Of a stretch of 64,000 bases of DNA, positions 41,082 through 50,421 are shown piece by piece. How positions within the stretch are numbered: the first letter of the stretch is position 1; each line of letters opens with the position of its first letter. The notes under the pieces are model-generated. The model ran no database searches and had not been told where the DNA came from. It worked only from the letters and a program-made list of their open reading frames with translations. The stretch spans positions 253,001 to 317,000 of the forward strand of contig NZ_CANMAU010000006.1 of assembly GCF_947495925.1 (NCBI RefSeq), in the 5' to 3' direction. The stretch is from an uncultured Algibacter sp. (GTDB lineage Bacteria > Bacteroidota > Bacteroidia > Flavobacteriales > Flavobacteriaceae). The translations under genes and the position numbers were made by a program.

Positions 41082-42470
41082 ATGAAATTGTTCAAGTCAA
41101 TTCTTCTATTTTTATCTGTTATTACAACTTTAAGCACTAATTCTCAGACTGATGAAGATGTATTAAAAACCATATATACGCAATCATTAACTAACGGAAA
41201 AAGTTACGAATGGTTAAACCATTTGTCCAATCAAATTGGTAGTAGGTTGTCTGGCTCTTTAGGAGCTGAGAAGGCAGTTACTTATGCCAAATCAGAATTA
41301 GAAAAATTGGGTTTAGATAAAGTTTGGTTGCAACCGGTTATGGTACCAAGATGGGTAAGAGGAACCAAGGAATATGCATTTATTGAATCTGAATTAGGAA
41401 AAACTAATACCGTTAATATTTGCGCACTTGGAGGTTCAGTAGCGACACCAGCTTTGGGGATTAAAGCTAATGTAGTTGAGGTAAAAAGCTTTGAAGCATT
41501 AGAAACCTTAGGTAAAGAAAATATAAAGGGCAAAATTGTGTTTTATAATAGGCCGATGCAGGCAGGTTTAATACGAACCCATGATGCTTATAATGCTTGT
41601 GTTGACCAATATTATAAAGGTGCTTTGGAAGCAGCTAAATATGGTGCTATAGCTGTGATTTTGCGTTCTATGAATTTTAGATTAGACGATTTGCCTCATA
41701 CTGGAAGTATGAGTTATGGTGATTTGCCAATTAATAAGCGTATTCCTTCTGCGGCAATTAGTACTAATGACGCAGAGTTATTAAGTACCATGTTAAAACT
41801 TAATAAAGATGTCAAGTTCTTTTTTAAACAAAGTTGTAAGCAATTGAAAGATGTGCAGTCTTACAATGTTATTGGAGAAATTAAGGGAAGCCAATTTCCA
41901 AATGAATATATAATCGTTGGAGGACATTTAGATTCGTGGGATCTGGGTGATGGTTCTCATGATGATGGAGCTGGAGTAGTCCAGTCTATGGATGTATTAA
42001 GATTGTTAAAGGAATCTGGCATTAAACCAAAACGAAGTATTCGGGTAGTGCTCTTTATGAATAAGGAAAATGGATTGCGCGGTGCTGAAAAATATGCCAA
42101 AGAAGCAAAAAAAAGAGGTGAAAACCATGTATTTGCATTAGAAAGTGATGCAGGAGGCTTTACTCCAAGAGGTTTTAGTTTTACTTGTAATGATAAAAAT
42201 TTTAATCAGGTTTTGGGATGGAAAGATTTGTTCGAGCCTTATTTAATTCATTATTTTGAAAAGGGGAGCAGTGGGGCAAATATTAATCTATTAAAAACCG
42301 AAAATAACATTTTGGCGGGTTTAAGACCTGATAGTCAGCGTTATTTTGATTATCATCATGCTAGCAACGATACCTTTGATGCCGTAAATAAAAGAGAATT
42401 GGAGTTAGGAACAGCCACCATGACGGCTTTGGTATATTTGTTTGATAAATATGGTGTTCATGCTAAATAA
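41082..42470 (+). CDS. M28-family peptidase with substituted catalytic base
   Basis: The 462-aa secreted protein (signal peptide residues 1-21) has an inserted PA domain and an M28 zinc-peptidase core. Metal ligands appear present: GGHLDSWD, HDDGAG, E329, ESDAGG and DYHHASND. The general base just before E329, normally Glu in the motif NEEN, is Lys here (K328, codon AAG, NKEN). A single G-to-A change from GAG would explain it. The protein may be inactive, altered in specificity, or only a binder. It is followed after 8 bases by a secreted DinB-like gene. Confidence 0.88.
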   Translation: MKLFKSILLFLSVITTLSTNSQTDEDVLKTIYTQSLTNGKSYEWLNHLSNQIGSRLSGSLGAEKAVTYAKSELEKLGLDKVWLQPVMVPRWVRGTKEYAFIESELGKTNTVNICALGGSVATPALGIKANVVEVKSFEALETLGKENIKGKIVFYNRPMQAGLIRTHDAYNACVDQYYKGALEAAKYGAIAVILRSMNFRLDDLPHTGSMSYGDLPINKRIPSAAISTNDAELLSTMLKLNKDVKFFFKQSCKQLKDVQSYNVIGEIKGSQFPNEYIIVGGHLDSWDLGDGSHDDGAGVVQSMDVLRLLKESGIKPKRSIRVVLFMNKENGLRGAEKYAKEAKKRGENHVFALESDAGGFTPRGFSFTCNDKNFNQVLGWKDLFEPYLIHYFEKGSSGANINLLKTENNILAGLRPDSQRYFDYHHASNDTFDAVNKRELELGTATMTALVYLFDKYGVHAK

Positions 42471-42478
42471 TTTAAATT

Positions 42479-43033
42479 ATGAAGAAAATCATTTTAGTTT
42501 TTATATTATCAATAAGCACAATTGTTATGGGACAAGACAAAGCGAAACTACCGTATTATGAAATTCCTAATTATCCTAATACGTATACTGCGGGTACTGT
42601 GGCGGCTAGAATGGTTGATGGGTTAGGGTTTAGATATTATTGGGCCACAGAAGGTTTAACGACCAAAGATTTAGCTCATAAAGCGAGTGAATCTGGAAGG
42701 ACAAGTGAAGAAACGATTGATCATCTTTATGGTTTATCTCAATTTTTAAGAAATAGTGTTTTGGAGGATAATAAAGATGAAAATAAAGAAGAATTAAATT
42801 TCGAAAATAAACGGGAACGAACCTTATTGAATTTTATAATAGTTGCGGATGCGTTACGAAACACCGATAAACCATTGCAATTGGCTGACACTGAAATTCC
42901 ATTTTGGAATATCATAAACGGTCCAATTTCTGATGCCCTATGGCACTGTGGTCAAGTTGTTATGCTTAGAAGAGCTTCTGGTAATCCATTTAATTCTAAA
43001 GTGTCGGTTTTTCAAGGGAAATTGAGGGAATAA
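42479..43033 (+). CDS. Secreted DinB-like protein
   Basis: The 184-aa protein has a signal peptide (about residues 1-18, ending VMGQ) and the four-helix DinB-like core found in many flavobacterial exported proteins: GTVAARMVDGLGFRYYWATEGL and the C-terminal ISDALWHCGQVVMLRRASGNP with a conserved His-x3-Gln. Metal binding is plausible. It is tightly linked to the M28 gene (8 bases). Function unknown. It converges with the amidohydrolase with no gap. Confidence 0.75.
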   Translation: MKKIILVFILSISTIVMGQDKAKLPYYEIPNYPNTYTAGTVAARMVDGLGFRYYWATEGLTTKDLAHKASESGRTSEETIDHLYGLSQFLRNSVLEDNKDENKEELNFENKRERTLLNFIIVADALRNTDKPLQLADTEIPFWNIINGPISDALWHCGQVVMLRRASGNPFNSKVSVFQGKLRE

Positions 43034-44452
43034 TTAATTTAAACCTACTTTGCCTTTTACAGATTCAAACATTTTTTTCGAATCGTATCCAACCCCTTCT
43101 TTAAAAACAATTTCCATGTTTCTAATGTTTTTAATATCGGTTTGAAGGTCACCATCAATAAGAATAAGGTCTGCTAACTTTCCTTTTTCTATAGTACCTA
43201 TTGTGTTTTGTTGCTCTAGGTAAGTTGCTCCGTTTAAAGTGCAGATTTTAATAACATCCTTAAGAGGAAACCCTGCTTCTGCTAAAATTTCTATAGTTCG
43301 CTGGTTGGCATAACCAGCCACAGTTCTTCCCGCTCCTGTTGGATCTGTACCAGCAACAAGTTTTCCGCCTTTATCGTAAAATCGTTTTAACCAAACCAAA
43401 TTTTTATTGAATCTAACTAAGTGGAGAGAATCTTTATTAGTTAATTTATCATAAATATTTTTGACATCCTCGAGTACCTGTGGCGCAACAGCATCTTCAC
43501 CACCACCAGGAATTAATTCGCGATTGGTCCATGGTTCAAATACATTAGGCGTTGTGGTAATGGCGGTACCGTTTTTAATTAGTAAATCAATAAGGTTGTT
43601 TATTTTGGGGCTGTCAACAGGTTCATCAGTTAAGGATTTTCTCATTTCAAATGGATCACAAACATCAACACTTTTATCTTCATTAAAATCTGATGACGCC
43701 ATAAATCCATGTTCTAAATTATCTATCCCGATGTTAGAGGCTTCTTCATACGTAATAGAACATAAGTGGCCAGTAACTTTTAAACCTCGTTTGTGAGCTT
43801 CTTTCACGCATAAAGCCATGTCTTCTTTTGTAATTCTGTTATACAGTTTGAAAGATGTTACACCTCGATCTGCCCAAAAATTTACTATTTCACCAACTTC
43901 TTCTGTGTTTTCAATAAAACCTAATTCAGCAATTGGCGCACCTTCTCTTTCTATAAACGGGCTAGTTACGTCCATTTTTGGCCCCGTCATTTTACCTTCA
44001 ATAATCCATTTTTTTACATTCAAATCAGATTGTGGTTGAATGCTTCCAGCGGTCCTCATAGTCGTTACACCTCCTGCTAAATATAACCTTGGAAAGGTAA
44101 AACTCATTTGCCCCACACTAAACCAATCTTCAAAAAACTTTGTATAAAATAAGTGCTCATGGAGCATAACCAACCCTGGGATAATGGTTTTGTTTGTCCC
44201 ATCAATGGTTAGAGCTATTTCCGGAATTTCTATAGATTTAGAATCACCTATATTACCAATATTTTTGTTCTTTATTATAATAGTTTGATTTTTTTTTATG
44301 TCATTTCCAGATCCATCAATAATAGTAACATTTGTAATGGCCACAATTGTGGTGTCTACAGAAATAAAAGATTTAACCTGCTCTGTAAATTCCTGACATG
44401 TTACTTGAGATGTAATGAAAATACTAGCTATTAATACTAAAAATGTTTTCAT
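43034..44452 (-). CDS. Secreted amidohydrolase-superfamily protein
   Basis: The 472-aa protein has a signal peptide (1-19) and the metal-dependent amidohydrolase fold: HEH (HxH) in GLVMLHEHLFY, a probable carboxylated Lys in TSFKLYNR, histidines in VTGHLCS and NLEHGF, and the metal Asp in VAGTDPTG. The C-terminal GTIEKGKLADLILIDGD closes the small beta domain. The active site looks complete. Imidazolonepropionase-like/prolidase-like relatives cleave cyclic amides or dipeptides; substrate unknown. It is last in the MBOAT operon, 15 bases after the DUF1624-like gene. Confidence 0.88.
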   Translation of the reverse strand: MKTFLVLIASIFITSQVTCQEFTEQVKSFISVDTTIVAITNVTIIDGSGNDIKKNQTIIIKNKNIGNIGDSKSIEIPEIALTIDGTNKTIIPGLVMLHEHLFYTKFFEDWFSVGQMSFTFPRLYLAGGVTTMRTAGSIQPQSDLNVKKWIIEGKMTGPKMDVTSPFIEREGAPIAELGFIENTEEVGEIVNFWADRGVTSFKLYNRITKEDMALCVKEAHKRGLKVTGHLCSITYEEASNIGIDNLEHGFMASSDFNEDKSVDVCDPFEMRKSLTDEPVDSPKINNLIDLLIKNGTAITTTPNVFEPWTNRELIPGGGEDAVAPQVLEDVKNIYDKLTNKDSLHLVRFNKNLVWLKRFYDKGGKLVAGTDPTGAGRTVAGYANQRTIEILAEAGFPLKDVIKICTLNGATYLEQQNTIGTIEKGKLADLILIDGDLQTDIKNIRNMEIVFKEGVGYDSKKMFESVKGKVGLN

Positions 44453-44467
44453 AATTTTTGATTGTTT

Positions 44468-45655
44468 TTAGAGATAACTTAACCACCATTTATCTTTATT
44501 TGTTGCTTTATAAATCATATACTTTCTGCAAGGAATATATAATAGCGCAATAAGACCAATCCATACCAAGTAAACAACAAATAATGAATAGCCGTAGTTT
44601 ATTAGTTTCGCATTTTCGAATACTTCTGGAGTTAAAATCATGTCTTTCCAATTTCCACCAAAGATTAAAATTCCGATAATGGCTAGGGTATGAATGATCA
44701 AAATATGCAGAAAATAATAGAATAATGGAACCCGACCAAACACCAATAAAAAGTCTGTGACTTTATTTTTAACACTTTCAATCGCAAATAAAAATAATAA
44801 TGCTGGCCCTAGAGTCACGATTGTATATGCTAGCGAAGGTGGATATTTTGTCACCTTAAAAAATGATAAAATAGTCTTAGTAGTGGTGTTTTGCGATGAC
44901 CATGGAACCAAATCGCCATAAACATTAATTCCTCTTAGAATAAAGAAAAGAATAAGCCCTCCAAAACCAAAAATCAATAACCATTTTTGTCTTTGAACCA
45001 TATTAAAATCACTTTTGTAAAAAGCCCCTAAACAATAACCAAGAATCATAATACCTATCCAAGGTAGAATAGGGTAGTAAAAGCCAACGTTGGTAAAGCC
45101 ATCTCCAATAGGCACAACGTGAGGTTGATGCAGGATATACCAAACAACTGAGGTAAAATCCGTTCCTTGCATAACAATACTATCCAATGCATTATGTGCA
45201 AAAACAATCAAAAAACCAATAATAATAAGTGCTTTTTTTGGTAAGAAAACTAAAAAAGATAAAACAAGCATACTCATTCCTATAGCCCAAATTACTTGTA
45301 GCCATATTTGGCTATAACCCCAATCAAACTGCCAAAGAAAATTGTTAAGAATTATTTCTAGAAGAACAAGCCAAATACCGCGAGTAAATAGAAATTTAAA
45401 AAGTTCTAATTTCGTTTTTTTATTCCCGTATAAAAAGGCTGACGTTCCTGCTAAAAAAACAAAAACGGGCGCACAATAGTGGGTTATAAACCTTGTGAAA
45501 AATATAAAAGGTGTGGTCGTTTCTAAATCAGTGGGATTAGTAAAAAATGATCCGTAATGAAAATAATCTCTAACGTGGTCTAAAGCCATAAGTACCATGA
45601 CCAATCCTCTTAAGATGTCAATGGATTCTATTCGGGGTGATTTAATTTTTATCAT
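44468..45655 (-). CDS. Polytopic DUF1624 / heparan-alpha-glucosaminide acetyltransferase-like membrane protein
   Basis: The 395-aa membrane protein has about ten helices and begins SPRIESIDILRGLVMVLMALDHVRDYF, the signature of the DUF1624/HGSNAT-type (YeiB-like) family. The conserved DH pair near residue 26 could carry out acyl transfer across the membrane, as in HGSNAT. It lies 13 bases after the SnoaL-like gene and 15 bases before the amidohydrolase in an operon that also encodes an MBOAT, so a second acyl-transfer step is a reasonable inference. Confidence 0.8.
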   Translation of the reverse strand: MIKIKSPRIESIDILRGLVMVLMALDHVRDYFHYGSFFTNPTDLETTTPFIFFTRFITHYCAPVFVFLAGTSAFLYGNKKTKLELFKFLFTRGIWLVLLEIILNNFLWQFDWGYSQIWLQVIWAIGMSMLVLSFLVFLPKKALIIIGFLIVFAHNALDSIVMQGTDFTSVVWYILHQPHVVPIGDGFTNVGFYYPILPWIGIMILGYCLGAFYKSDFNMVQRQKWLLIFGFGGLILFFILRGINVYGDLVPWSSQNTTTKTILSFFKVTKYPPSLAYTIVTLGPALLFLFAIESVKNKVTDFLLVFGRVPLFYYFLHILIIHTLAIIGILIFGGNWKDMILTPEVFENAKLINYGYSLFVVYLVWIGLIALLYIPCRKYMIYKATNKDKWWLSYL

Positions 45656-45668
45656 TCAGAAAAGTGAT

Positions 45669-46556
45669 TTACTCATTCATGGCATCATGAATTCCTTTGG
45701 TATCTGCAAATTGCTGAAACGCCACTATTTTACCATCTTTTAAAGTCCATAAATGAGCCATTTGTAGGTTTATTTCAGCACCGTTTTTTTTATACTTAGC
45801 GTTATAACGTCCAGTAGCTAAAACCATATTATCATTCACTGAATGTAATTTGACATCAGCCAGATTCCAATATTCCCAATCTTCCATAATACGCCCAAAT
45901 ACTCCTGATGCAATAGCATCAAATCCAATATATGGATTACCATCAGCTAGGGGGAAATTTTCGGCTTCATTCCATACAATATTGGCATCCATAGCAGCAC
46001 TAATACCAGGAATGTTTCCTGTTTTAAAATCGTCATACAAACCTTGAATAACGTTAGAATTATCTGAAATAGCAAAAGGGTTAATTCCTAATTGATTCAT
46101 GAAAGTAAGATTATCCATAAAATCTTGTTCTTGAGCAATCTTACCATTTTGCATTTTAACCAAGGTAACTCCATCGATGTCCACTGATTTTCCAGTGGCA
46201 GGAATTCCGAAGAAATCACCTGTATGCCTTCCTTTAAAATTCCAGTGTTTCATTATTTTATTGTCTTGGCCAAATAGGTCTACTATAGTAAAATCAATTT
46301 CTGAAAATCCCGTTAAGAAGTGTTGATAATGGGTTTTGACATTTTCTAAGCCAACTATGCTTTCTGGACTTATTATTAGTGTGATATCTTTGGAGAAATA
46401 AAGATCACTAATTAGTGCAATTTCTCCTTTGTTAATAATGTTATCCCATAACTTGGAATACATTTTCATATCTTTTTTAATATTGTTTTTTTGAGCGAAT
46501 GAGCTAGTCAAACTAAAAATTGCAATGAATAGAAATAAAGTGTTTTTGAATTTCAT
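45669..46556 (-). CDS. Exported protein with two SnoaL/NTF2-like domains
   Basis: The 295-aa protein has a signal peptide (1-21, ending SSFAQ) and two tandem NTF2/SnoaL-like cone domains (about residues 30-165 and 170-292). The first resembles ester-cyclase/SnoaL proteins (HYQHFLTGFSEIDFTIVDLFGQ...WNFKGRHTGDFFGIPATGKSV); the second has YDDFKTGNIPGISAAMDANIVWNEAEN. Such domains bind small hydrophobic ligands or catalyse cyclisation. It sits in the MBOAT operon (21 bases after MBOAT, 13 before the DUF1624-like gene). Specific role unknown. Confidence 0.78.
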   Translation of the reverse strand: MKFKNTLFLFIAIFSLTSSFAQKNNIKKDMKMYSKLWDNIINKGEIALISDLYFSKDITLIISPESIVGLENVKTHYQHFLTGFSEIDFTIVDLFGQDNKIMKHWNFKGRHTGDFFGIPATGKSVDIDGVTLVKMQNGKIAQEQDFMDNLTFMNQLGINPFAISDNSNVIQGLYDDFKTGNIPGISAAMDANIVWNEAENFPLADGNPYIGFDAIASGVFGRIMEDWEYWNLADVKLHSVNDNMVLATGRYNAKYKKNGAEINLQMAHLWTLKDGKIVAFQQFADTKGIHDAMNE

Positions 46557-46577
46557 TTTAGTCGGTTTTATAAAGTA

Positions 46578-47993
46578 TTAAAATTGAAAATAAATAAATT
46601 GTTCTCCACTGCCTTGTGCAATTATGATTAGAAAGGTCATGATAGCCCAAATAACACCTAAAACCCAAGAAGGTGTTTTTAAAGATACTGCTTTCATGGA
46701 AGTATTTCTCATAAGCCAGTGGCATAAAAACATAATAGCTATAACAGTGGTTACTTTAATAATTGTAAAAGTATCTAGGATTTTTTCACCATCAGTTTGC
46801 ATGTAAAACATAGATTTAATCATGCTCCATGCTTTTTCAAAGGTTCTAGCTCTAAAGAAAACCCATGTAATATTAACGCAACTAAACGTAATAAAAGCAA
46901 GAAAAATACCATTCCATTTTGTAATTTTAAAGGGTAAATGACGTTTTTGAAGGCGTTCTAATATAAGGTATGTGCCATGTAGACCTCCCCAAATCATAAA
47001 AGTCCAAGCGGCTCCATGCCAAAGACCACCTAATAACATGGTTAACATTAATGCGACATACATTCTAGTAATGCCGTGACGGTTTCCTCCTAATGGAATA
47101 TACAAATAATCTTTTAGCCAGCTAGATAATGATATATGCCAGCGTTTCCATAAATCTGAAAAACCAAGAGATGCATAAGGGTACCTAAAGTTATCCGGTA
47201 ATACAATACCCAACATTAATGCAATACCAATGGCGCAAGTAGAATAACCAGCAAAATCAAAAAATATTTGACCAGAAAAGGCAATGGTACCTACCCAAGC
47301 ATCAATACCATGCAATAATTTGTCAGAACCAAATACGTTATCTGTAGTTTCAGACAATAAAGTGTCTGCCAACACAATTTTTTGGAATAGACCAATCGTT
47401 AAAAGAAACAGCCCCCAAATAAATTGTTCTGAAGTGGCTTTTTTTTCTTCATAAAACTGAGTGATTAAATTTTTTGCTCTTACAATGGGGCCAGCTACTA
47501 ATTGAGGGAAGAACGTTACATATAAAGCGAAATCTAAAAATGTTCTAGCACGTTCTGTTTTTCTTTTATACATATCTATAGTGTAAGACATCGTTTGGAA
47601 GGTGTAGAAAGAAATACCCATAGGTAATATAATATCCATAGGTTTTGCTTCAAAATCTATGCCTATACTATTTACAATTGTAACAAAATTTTCAAGTAAA
47701 AAGTCACCGTATTTAAAGAACCCAAGAAAACCTAAGTTTACTAGCATGCTTAGCATCAACCACATTTTGCGTTTCTTTTGGTTGTCTTCAATAGCTAATT
47801 GTTTTCCAGCAGTCCAATCTATTATAGTGGATACCCATAGTAAAATAACTAAAGGAGGATTCCACATGCCGTAGAATACATAACTTGAAAGCAGAAGCAT
47901 TCTTTTTTTGTTAGTCCAGTTGAGTATTTTAGAATAATAAAATGCTAAAACTATAATTAAAAAAAGTATGAAACTTAGTGAATTAAATAGCAT
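46578..47993 (-). CDS. MBOAT-family O-acyltransferase (AlgI/DltB-like)
   Basis: The 471-aa membrane protein has about eleven helices and the MBOAT signatures: RWHISLSSWLKDYLYIPLGGNRHG and the catalytic region MLLGGLWHGAAWTFMIWGGLHG with the conserved histidines. AlgI and DltB relatives move acyl groups across the membrane for O-acylation of alginate, teichoic acid or other glycans. Two SGNH-like genes lie directly upstream (2-base gap), matching the usual MBOAT plus extracytoplasmic acyl-transfer partner arrangement. The glycan target is unknown. Confidence 0.93.
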   Translation of the reverse strand: MLFNSLSFILFLIIVLAFYYSKILNWTNKKRMLLLSSYVFYGMWNPPLVILLWVSTIIDWTAGKQLAIEDNQKKRKMWLMLSMLVNLGFLGFFKYGDFLLENFVTIVNSIGIDFEAKPMDIILPMGISFYTFQTMSYTIDMYKRKTERARTFLDFALYVTFFPQLVAGPIVRAKNLITQFYEEKKATSEQFIWGLFLLTIGLFQKIVLADTLLSETTDNVFGSDKLLHGIDAWVGTIAFSGQIFFDFAGYSTCAIGIALMLGIVLPDNFRYPYASLGFSDLWKRWHISLSSWLKDYLYIPLGGNRHGITRMYVALMLTMLLGGLWHGAAWTFMIWGGLHGTYLILERLQKRHLPFKITKWNGIFLAFITFSCVNITWVFFRARTFEKAWSMIKSMFYMQTDGEKILDTFTIIKVTTVIAIMFLCHWLMRNTSMKAVSLKTPSWVLGVIWAIMTFLIIIAQGSGEQFIYFQF

Positions 47994-47995
47994 GA

Positions 47996-49033
47996 CTAGT
48001 TGGTTTTTTGGTTAAGTAAAGCGTTGTCTTCTTTTAAAATTTTTATAAGTTCTTCGGTAAAGTAGTCTGCATGATCTGCTTTTAAATGAGACCACTCTGG
48101 CAGAGTCAAGTTCTGAAACTGATGGTAATCTTCAAAGTGGTATGTTTTTATACCTGATTTTGCTACTAATTCATCCCAAACGGTATCTCTTGGAGTGATT
48201 TTTTTTTCTATTTCTCTAAATTCATCAGAAGAAGGGCATCTAAGCAATATAACATTTCCTCCTTTTGCTTTAAATTTCTCTAAGTCTTTTAGAAAAAATG
48301 CCATGGTTGATTTTTTATCTGGTGGAGGCCCATCACTTTCGAAAAAGAATTGCCATACGCGTTTTACTGTGTTGGCATAAGCTGTGTCAGTCTCCATACG
48401 TTTTTTCATTCTTACATTGCGGTCAAGTGCCATAACTGAGAAATCATGGAATGGAGGCATCGGGTTTGTATTTTTAGAACGTTTCCCAATCTTAATTTTA
48501 TTAATCAGCTCATTTAATTTAAGACCATCAACACCTTTATTTTCACTTAGAAAAGCAAAACTTTTTTGAAGAGGTATTGATAGTTGGTGATTTAAGCGTT
48601 GTGCATATGTTCTATTATGAAAATGATTGACTCTTGCAAGTGGCCATGCCCATGGTTGCGCTTCAGGAAATGTTGTTGAAAAAAATAAAGGAGGTGTAAC
48701 ACCAACTAAAATGGTTCCATTAAAATTTGAGGTATTAACAATGTCATGAAAAACTGGTAGTGGCGAGCTACCACCGCTTGCCAATTGAATAGGCCTTTTT
48801 CCAGTTTTTTCTTCCCACTTGTCTAATTGAATATCAAAATGAACTCTTGATGAACCAATGAGTACAACATCATCTTTTGATAATTCGTCAACTTTAGCGC
48901 GTTCTACTGCCCAAAGGGCGTCATTATCATCAATTGAAGTTGTAAATCCTTCAGATCTCCAATAGATTTCCCAGGCTATGATTGCAATAAGGCTTAGACC
49001 AATAGCATAAATGAGTGATTTTTTTAATTTCAT
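47996..49033 (-). CDS. Membrane-anchored SGNH-like protein, MBOAT partner (paralogue B)
   Basis: The 345-aa protein has one N-terminal membrane helix (about residues 6-25) and an extracytoplasmic SGNH-hydrolase-like domain. DVVLIGSSRVHFDI is the block-I segment with the candidate nucleophile Ser (GSSR), and LPEWSHLKADHADYF near the end is the block-V segment with the His. It is about one-third identical by eye with the upstream paralogue. It probably acts like DltD/AlgJ/AlgX to place acyl groups on a glycan. MBOAT follows after 2 bases. Confidence 0.75.
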   Translation of the reverse strand: MKLKKSLIYAIGLSLIAIIAWEIYWRSEGFTTSIDDNDALWAVERAKVDELSKDDVVLIGSSRVHFDIQLDKWEEKTGKRPIQLASGGSSPLPVFHDIVNTSNFNGTILVGVTPPLFFSTTFPEAQPWAWPLARVNHFHNRTYAQRLNHQLSIPLQKSFAFLSENKGVDGLKLNELINKIKIGKRSKNTNPMPPFHDFSVMALDRNVRMKKRMETDTAYANTVKRVWQFFFESDGPPPDKKSTMAFFLKDLEKFKAKGGNVILLRCPSSDEFREIEKKITPRDTVWDELVAKSGIKTYHFEDYHQFQNLTLPEWSHLKADHADYFTEELIKILKEDNALLNQKTN

Positions 49034-49049
49034 TTCGGTTGGTTGTGTT

Positions 49050-50096
49050 TTAGGGTTTTGTTAAATGTCCATCTTTAATTAATTGATTCACCATATCTCT
49101 GGTATACGTTTTTGCATCTTCTGCATTCATATGAGACCAATCTGGTAAATAGTGTTTAGACATAAACTCATAATCGTGAAAGTGATAGGTTGGAGCATTA
49201 GTTAATTCATCAAATTTATCCCAGACTTTAGCTTTTGGCATGAACTTTTCAGCATGGTTTAGCCATCCTTCTTCGGCCTTGTGACGAATAAAAATAATTT
49301 TCCCTCCTCGATCATTAAATTTTTTTATTAAGCCCAATAGCTCAGTAGTAGAATTATCTATGATTTTTTCTATATCCTTAGAATAGGCGGGAAGCCCTGG
49401 AAGAAATTTCTCCCACAAATCGGTAATTTCTCTTTGATATTCTTCATTTCCTGTAAGTCTTTCATACATAAGGTAATTTCGGTCTTCATCGTTATAACCA
49501 ATCCTAACCAAATTAAAATCAAAATCATTTATTCTTCCGTCTCTAATTTTGATTTTTTTTATAAGTGTTTTTAAATCAAGATCATTGTAATATTCATCTT
49601 CTGAAGCAGATAAAAGAATAAGCTCGCGTTGTAAGGGTTTTGATAGAGTGAATCCTAGTTGTTGAGTGTAGGTTCTATTGTAATAATGGTCGACCCATTT
49701 TTGTGCTACTTGATATCTCCAACCATTTTGATCACCGAAAACTCCCATAGGAACCACACCCATGACAATGGTGCCGTTAAAATTAGTGTTGTTAATAATA
49801 TCTTTTAAAACGGGTCCTGGAAGCTTTCCATCTATGGCAAGTTTAATGGGTTTTATCCCCTGAGTTTCTTCCCAAATGTGAGTGTTTAGGTTATAGGCTG
49901 TTCTAGACATTCCTATAAGTACAACATCTTTTGATGAGGCATTCTTAATTTTGGCTCTATGTTCAGCCCATAAATGCCGATCATCTTCAAGGTAGACCTC
50001 GTGATAAAGTTTATCTGATCGCCAATATAATTCCCAAGCACTCCCTCCAATAATGGTAAGTGTTAGTGCAATTGTAAGAGACAGTTTTAGTTTCAT
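49050..50096 (-). CDS. Membrane-anchored SGNH-like protein, MBOAT partner (paralogue A)
   Basis: This is the first gene of the six-gene operon. The 348-aa protein has an N-terminal membrane helix and the same domain as its downstream paralogue: DVVLIGMSRTAYNL (candidate Ser in GMSR), FNGTIVMGVVPMG, GGKIIFIRHKAEEGWL and the His segment LPDWSHMNAEDAKTY. Having two diverged copies suggests two acceptor sites or a heterodimer. Both paralogues carry ACAACCAACC just upstream of their start codons. Confidence 0.75.
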   Translation of the reverse strand: MKLKLSLTIALTLTIIGGSAWELYWRSDKLYHEVYLEDDRHLWAEHRAKIKNASSKDVVLIGMSRTAYNLNTHIWEETQGIKPIKLAIDGKLPGPVLKDIINNTNFNGTIVMGVVPMGVFGDQNGWRYQVAQKWVDHYYNRTYTQQLGFTLSKPLQRELILLSASEDEYYNDLDLKTLIKKIKIRDGRINDFDFNLVRIGYNDEDRNYLMYERLTGNEEYQREITDLWEKFLPGLPAYSKDIEKIIDNSTTELLGLIKKFNDRGGKIIFIRHKAEEGWLNHAEKFMPKAKVWDKFDELTNAPTYHFHDYEFMSKHYLPDWSHMNAEDAKTYTRDMVNQLIKDGHLTKP

Positions 50097-50421
50097 ATAG
50101 GTTGGTTTTGGTTGGTTGTTCTATGAAATCAAATGAGTGCCTTATGTCTATGGGAAGTAATCTGATTGATAACATTTAAGAATAAAAAGCAATTTTCTTT
50201 TCATATTAAATGTTAGGTGAATTCTAATCATATGTGTCTTTTTTTGTAGTATTTGCTAAAAAAGACTTAGGGAAGAGACTAAAAATAATTATAAAAATGA
50301 TATAAACCAAATAAAGGTATTCATAAAATCTATATAGTGTACTATAATGACGACAGGAAGTTATTGGTTTTGCCTAGTTTTGTATTTAATAATTAGGTTA
50401 TTCATTTTAAATAGATTCCTT
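50097..50421. other. Divergent intergenic region with a promoter for the T9SS gene
   Basis: These 325 bases separate the MBOAT operon from the T9SS type A gene. They contain GGTTGGTT repeats directly next to the MBOAT-side start codon and an exact TAGTTTTG -7 box (50375-50382, plus strand) 40 bases before the ATG at 50422. No further gene was seen; an ATG at 50347 in frame lies upstream of that box and is unlikely to be used. Confidence 0.5.
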
